The position numbers and the translations under genes were made by a program. DNA of 64,000 bases from Arctopsyche grandis (Eukaryota > Arthropoda > Insecta > Trichoptera > Hydropsychidae): positions 31,239,205 through 31,303,204 of the forward strand of contig NC_135361.1 in the NCBI RefSeq assembly GCF_051622035.1, in the 5' to 3' direction. Below the pieces are notes generated by a model, which saw nothing but the letters and a program-made list of their open reading frames with translations, did not search any database and had not been told where the DNA came from. The stretch's first letter is position 1, and each line of letters starts with the position of its first letter. Below, piece by piece: positions 12,601 through 19,864 of this stretch.

Positions 12601-15600
12601 GAGAAAAACGGGAATGAGTGGCATTGCAACGCAATAATTTCAAATGTTTTCGCTTCAAATGATATTGTTATTATTAATATTTTTTCACGTACTCTTAAAC
12701 GATCTTCCCCGGTTGAGAAACGCTGTAATAATGAAATTTACAAATATTAATTGTATTTTAATCTTATAATAAGTCAATAAAGCAATATGAATTGAAAAAT
12801 TGAAGATGTACATCGACGGCTAGTCAAATTGTTAAAACCAATCAATCAAACACTTTTCAAGGCCAAATCACACGTATTATATTAGTATGGACGTCAAAAC
12901 CACTATAAAAATCATTATTTTTTCTACAATTTCTTAATGGTCGATAAAAAAGTACTTCCGTCATCGCAACTCTCCATTCCTGCAATGTCACGTACATATG
13001 AAAATGTATATCAATTAACTTCTACTTAATTTAATCAGTATTTGATTGATCTCCAGCTGACGCCACGTCTGACAATGAGAGCATAGCAGGAGACGAGCAT
13101 CCTCAACATCATGCCAACGGAGGCTGGGGCAGCGTAGCCGGCCTCGGAGACAACCACAACCACGATAATGCCAGCGTCAAAGGCACCCCCGTCACCGAGA
13201 CAAGCCTGTCAGCTAACCACAACAGTCTCGGCAGAAACGATGACTGCTGGAGTCGAGCTGGATCAGCTACAAACAGTCGACCTTCCTCCGTAGCCTCCGA
13301 CTACGTTGGCTCCATCGGACGGAAGCATTGGGTCGACATCTTAACAGGTTATACTTCACACACATACTTCAATTTGATGCATTTCAACGTTTAATTAATG
13401 ATATTTGTTGGTATTTCAGTTCCTCTCATGATGGCTTACGTCACCCGCTACGTCTTCGGCACCGACAAACTTCGACCCAACTCGTTCGAAGTGCGAGGTA
13501 TCAACGGAGCTTCCACCGGGGTTATTCACTGTGATGATTTGGCTATCATGTCTCAATGGTTGAAACTTATCACCGATAACATTGTCGGCCTGACTAATCT
13601 ACAGGTATTCTATTTATATAATATAATATAATACTGTCATGTTCAACATTAACTTCTGCAGACTCCGACGTGTATTTAATTTGAGCTATGCATAGAAATA
13701 ATACGTTTTATATTAATTAAAAATCATGCATCATATTTGGATCAGTTCTTCTTCAATAGCAATGCATGCTTCTAACCGAAAGTAAATGCTAAACAGATTC
13801 AAACCAACAGCTATGTAATATTATAAATAGGGTTCGTTATATTAGACTACCTTAGTCCTAGAAAATGGCACTAGTCAATATACATATATACTTGTTATAC
13901 TCAATTTATATATAATATACGAAAATTATCATTAACCTGGAATTCTTATTATGGTCCATTATAGCAATGACAAAAAAGCTATTGTTTTCATATAAATCGA
14001 TTCTATAGCCCACTTATGTAACTTGAGAACTTTGAGGAGTCTGCAGACAATCCATTGAGAAACTCCAGCACTCAATTTTATATTATATTTATCATAATTA
14101 CTTTCAGACTAAGTTATACAATAGAAATTTTGCTGCCGGTGAAAGAATAGAATATATGGGATGGGTACATGAAGGGGTGTTGAACAACAATCAACCTTGG
14201 CAGACTTACAAACCGAGGTTTCTCACACTCAAAGGAACCGATGTTATGCTGTTCGATACACCACCTGTTAGTATACACAGACCTATTTACCTTCATCTAA
14301 ACAGTTGTAGCCTATTTTTTAACCTCAAATTTTATTTAATATTAGCTATTTTATCTAAAAAATAGATCCAAGTAAATATATCTCTCTTTCAGGTGAATGT
14401 TGCCGGCTTGTCGAAATGTCCCTACGTGCTCAAAGTATACCAAACGATGTTTCGTGTTGTGAAGGAGAGTGAAAATGTCGATTGGCGACAACACTGCTTC
14501 CTGGTGCAGGCATCCGGAGCGGCTGGTCCTCGATACCTGAGCGTTGAGACTCGTCAGGAGCTGCTCCGCATCGAGAGCGCCTGGACAGCTGCTATTCTCA
14601 CGTCGGTCATTAAATTAGGGGTAATAATGCTATAAACACATTCCAATAAAAACACCTTGATTTTAATGTACAACCAATTTATGTTCTATTTTCAACAATC
14701 ATTTTTTTAAGTGCTTCAATCAGTTCCGGCACCTGATCAGTAATTTTTCTCCAATCTTCGAATTTCAAACAGTAAATGTCGCATGTTTCCAAAGCCAAGT
14801 AGCTAAAAATGCTCTTTCTATTTCCTTTGAGCAACGATTCCTCGCCGAAATAGTCTCCGTCGTCCAAATGAGCTATCTCCAAACCGGAGGCGTTCTCAAC
14901 AGCAATCAATCCCGTTACTAAGAAAAGCATTGAGCTGTTTTTCTGTCCTGATTTTATAATGTACTAAAATTTATACAGAAAATTAATTCTTAATTAAAAT
15001 CATAATATTTCATCTATAAAATACCAGGTTCAATCGTAAATGATGGTCAATTCGTGAATCAAACTATTGAAGACTGACTGAATTACATATATTTACAACC
15101 TCAATTATAGTACTGTCACCAGAGAAATGTTATAATAATAGAAGTGCCTTTACCAATAAATTGCCTGTGTCAATAAGACGCGGTACGTCTCCATAACTAC
15201 GCTACAACGCACGGAATATAATCAGGGTCATCACATATTCACTATAGAAATTAAAGTTTTATTTTGATATAGTTTTATTTACAATTTGAGTATATGGTGG
15301 AGTTGGGTGTTGGTGGCCAATCCGTTTATTTTCTCAGTTGGCGGACTATTTTTATCCACTTTGCATTTTGCATTTGTCTGTCTTTGGCAACTCTTAAATT
15401 AACGTGTAATGTATAGTTTCAACAAAAATATGTATAACATAAAATAAACGATGTTTATATTAATTAAACTTAAATAATTGGATATTAATATAATTGAGTA
15501 TTCGGCGCCACCAAGAAAAATATTTTTACATATAATTAAAAATAAGTTTTACATTTCTCTGGTGCCACCCCTGAAATTTTATGTAGAATGCGGGCGATCG

Positions 15601-18600
15601 CCATGACACTTTTAAAAACTGGCAAACTACGATGTTAATTGAATAATATGTAACTTAAATGATCCCATGTTGTTTATTGTGTGTTTTTGAATGCATTGTG
15701 CAATTTTTAACTATACATTTGCCAATCTTGCGAATAATATAAACAAACAGAGAAGTTTTTATCGGACACACGTCGAGCACCAAGCATCAAATACGACTGA
15801 CGCTAAAATTATTTGAAAAGGTCTGTGGACATTCCTCACTAGACAACAATATGACGCCTAAAGGTCTGACCGCACTATGCGTCTGCGACACGAACGGCAG
15901 CGTGCGGCCAAATATTGTTTGTATGAAAATGTATGAGATATAACGCACTACGCGTCACGCGACAGAGTTGCCTTTTGTATAAACTTTGCCGTGTTGTGTC
16001 GTGCTGCAGCAGTCGACGGCCGTATAGTGCGCGGTCAGACCTTAAAGCCACTTCTATTATTATAACATTTCTCTGACTGTCACTGTCAAAAACGTTATTA
16101 GAACTCAAACCAACAGCTGATTAACTATTCAATACTATATCGTCTGAATTGTCACCATTGCGATGACCTGTATTTAGTCTGATTTCTAATCTCCAATATG
16201 ACTACTCTGAAAGGACTTATACACGATAGACACTAAAGCCAATAAACACTAAATTCCCAAGTTCTTCTAAGCCACTCCATTTAAATCATGTCACAAACCG
16301 ATGTGAATAAAACGCCGCGTAAAAAACGTAGCGTGAATAAAATTGTTACCACGGGTGTGTTTTAACCGCTTAGACGCCCAGCCGACGCGCTGAGCGTATA
16401 ATAGATACGGCTGTTTGCGCCTTAAGGCGCTTTGGGCAGCTAAGCGGTTAAAAGTGGTGTTTTATTCGCGTCGGTTTATAGGATGCTAAGAAGCAGTTTC
16501 TCGCGTGTACGCGTCAAAAACTATTAAATTTTAACAAATGAAAGTGAATATCTTTCTTAAGTCCAGTGCCGGTTTTAGGGGGGGGTGGGTCGGGCGGTGC
16601 CCGAGGGCGCCGAGTATATTGGGGCGCCACTCCATGCACCGAAGGCGCTTTAAAATTTAAAATTAGGGCGCCAAAGACCCAAAAAAATTTTAGTTTAGAG
16701 TGCCAAAGGCGAAACTTAAATTGATTATTTGAAATTGAAACTTATCTCCGGTCTACAATGTCACAAAATAATTTGTAACAATTTCTAGGGGCGCTTAAAA
16801 AAAATTCCCCGAGGGCGCCATAGGGTGTAAGGCCGGCACTGCTTAAGTCCACTACATATGTTTGTGTATCGTGTGTACATAAGTCCCTCAGACATCCAAT
16901 ATATGTATATGTGTACTCACATCCCCCGACATGTAGGTGTCTTGAACGAGAAAATCCACGATCTGCACCAGAATGGTCATCGAAATGTTTTTAAAGATGG
17001 CCACTCTCGTCAGTAACGTTTGGCATTTGTGCATTTTGATCTCCTTCCTGAGATGATCGTTGAGCCTAGTCATGATCTTCTTCTCGTTGTAGTTCAGCAT
17101 GCACAACTTGCTCGTCATGAACATGTAGATCTTGTCGCGAACTACTCTCGGCAGACGCTTGTCAATCATGAAGCACTTCGCCTCGTCCAACTTTTCGCCG
17201 AAGGCCAACTTATGACCGAACCTCATCTCGGTGGCGGTGATCACCTTCATGATCATGTAGATTTGAAAGATGCAACCGATGACCATCAGACTCGCCGATA
17301 TCATATCGTAGTTGTAGTCCTCGAACACCAGATTCCTCTGTCCCGACGACGACATTATCCCGGTCACGTAATACAGACACAGGCAGTAGACGATCCAAGT
17401 GCTCCGACCGCTCATCTCCTCGACATAATCCTCCACGAACATCTCCGCCAGGTGGTTGTAAATGGAGGCCGTCCAGTGCACCAGCATGACCGTCCTGAGG
17501 AATATGTCGAATCGGTACATCCACTTGAAGTCGAGGCTTACTTGGTGGCATATCGTCTCGAAATATATCAACACGCACTGGAAATGAAAGCATTTGAAGA
17601 AGAGCGACACGTCGAACCACACCTTGTTGCCGATGATGTACAGTATGTGTTGAATGGGAAGAAATCCCACAAAGTTGAACACGAAATCTCTCTTGATGTA
17701 CTCTCTAGCCGAGTGGGGCAGGTCGAAGATCACTTCAGATAACCGTTCGTGGTGGGCTCCGGTGAAAAATTTCACCAATATATCAAGCAAGGCGACAAAA
17801 TCAGAGCAAAATATAATCATAATTATCGGTTTTCCTTCTAAAATAATAAAAAAAAAACGCTTAAGTTACATACATATACATATACACATAAAATATATAG
17901 ACATGCGACTATCAAAAAATAAAGCGCAAGTTATTCAACTTTGCTAAACGAACGATAGACGTCGCCATTTCATAGCATCGCAACCTGGTGGACGCGGCTC
18001 TTTTAGTACCGTGCGCACCACTTTGATCTAACGCGTGCGAGCGCAATCGCGTGTGAGGGAGAAAACCTACGTTAGTTAACGTTTTGTCACCTATATATGT
18101 ATGTATGGACTAGCTAGCAACTGTCGATAAAGTACACATGTATGTACGTAGCTGAAAAACTCTACGAGCGGTAAAAAATGTGTTCCGCGAATATCAAGAG
18201 GCTGCGTGGCTCTGCACTAGGTTAATGGCGAAAACACACTGAGTAGTACGGGACGTCACGTCCTTTGGCTCACCGCTGTGACCGATTCACAGTGGGGGTT
18301 CCTCAATCCGAATTCGGGTGCAGTTGCACGTGCAGAGTGCATATGTTTGAGAGCTCGCACGTGTATTCATATCCATATGCAACCGAGATCAGAAAAATTT
18401 CTCAAATATGGGATTCACCGTTATTTTTATTTTTAAAATGTTAGCCACATTGACATTACAGAGTACTCTAACGCAGAGCACCGCAAGGTGAGTGACGCGG
18501 CAGTTTTGCTGCCGCGGGCACCACTTCAATCTAACGCGTGCGAGTGAGATCGCGTGTGAGGGAGAAAACCGATGTTAGTTAATGTTTTGTCATCTATGTA

Positions 18601-19831
18601 TGTACCGACTAGCTAGCGACTGCCGATGCAGTACATATGTATGTACGTAGCTGACAAACTCTACGAGTCATAAACAATGTGTGCCGCGAATATCAAGAGT
18701 GTGCGTGGCTCTGCTCTAACGCGTCACTGTGGCCAGTCACACAATCATAACATCATAATAATAATAACCAACTGTTATATTTTGATGGAAAAATCATTGA
18801 TATTTATAATTGATAAAAACAACCACGGACGTTGCTCAACAACCACTAAACCAGTTCAGCACAGCTTATATAAAGCAGGTCAATTTCACCACCAACCCGG
18901 TTGAGCAGATATATCGCTCTAGATATTGGAGACGTTGCCAACATATTTGTGCGAGTCACAGGAGGAGAAAACAAATCACATCAAGCAAGGATAAATACAC
19001 GGATGAAATGTCACCGAAAACATTCCAGGGGGTGATCTTTGGGACTGTGTGTGCCATGTATGTGGGCTATGGGTGCTGCATATTTTTCGCATGTTTAAAA
19101 GTATCTTTAAAAAAACACGTACCACGTACCACTCAGTGTACTTTCGTCCTAAAGCGTTTTGTTTCACGTCCGGTCTATACTTACTCCCCTCGCCTAAAAA
19201 AGTTAAAACTTCACAAAACCATACCATTGCGTTGTAGAAAAGTCGCAGCGGGAGCCAGGAAGCAAATAGTCAGCAACACGATAAATATGAAATGTTGCCA
19301 TATCAGTATGAATTCGGAGTATGGATGCAGCATGAAGGAATTCTTCATTGTCAGTTGCCGTTGCTGTTCCATATCGATGGCTTTCTCGCTGTGCAAAATC
19401 TTTTTAACCATGTAGTGCTTGGGCGATGCCAGACTCAATTCTCGGAGCTTGCGAAGAATCCACTTTCTCACCGAGCTCATTAGCAATGGACGTTTCGCGA
19501 AGAACATGGAAGTCGAGTAGATGCTCTCCGGATGTATACCACAAATATGTACTGCAAAATAATAAATTGCTATGAACCAATAATAATAATATATATAAAA
19601 ACGGATGTGATGTGTGTATGTATGTGGGTATGTGCCGGACCGTGGACACACAGCCAATCAGAGTCAAGTGGTCGGGGAGACGCGGGGAAGCGTGGTAGTG
19701 GGGAGGTGGGGAATGTGGAGCGTCATGTGACGTCAGTCCGAGTGACGACAGACATGTGCGACGTCAGGCCGAGCTAGGACAAGCATATGCGACGACAAGC
19801 ATGTGCGACGTCAGGCCGAGCGACGGGTGAC

Positions 19832-19864
<33 letters not shown>

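Larger units (their letters stand above)
6539..13056 (+). other. syntrophin intron 3 (visible numbering)
   Basis: This 6.5 kb AT-rich intron carries a triplicated segment, three SINE copies, an R2 copy, an R1 copy and a Helitron-like insertion, listed separately. I see no exon in it. Confidence 0.7.

Noticed and set aside
17020-17742. 240-codon plus-strand open frame
   Set aside because: It is the antisense shadow of channel exon 2; the minus-strand frame has clear family motifs and splice sites.
18810-19415. 201-codon plus-strand frame
   Set aside because: It overlaps channel exon 1 on the opposite strand and has low-complexity content without family motifs.
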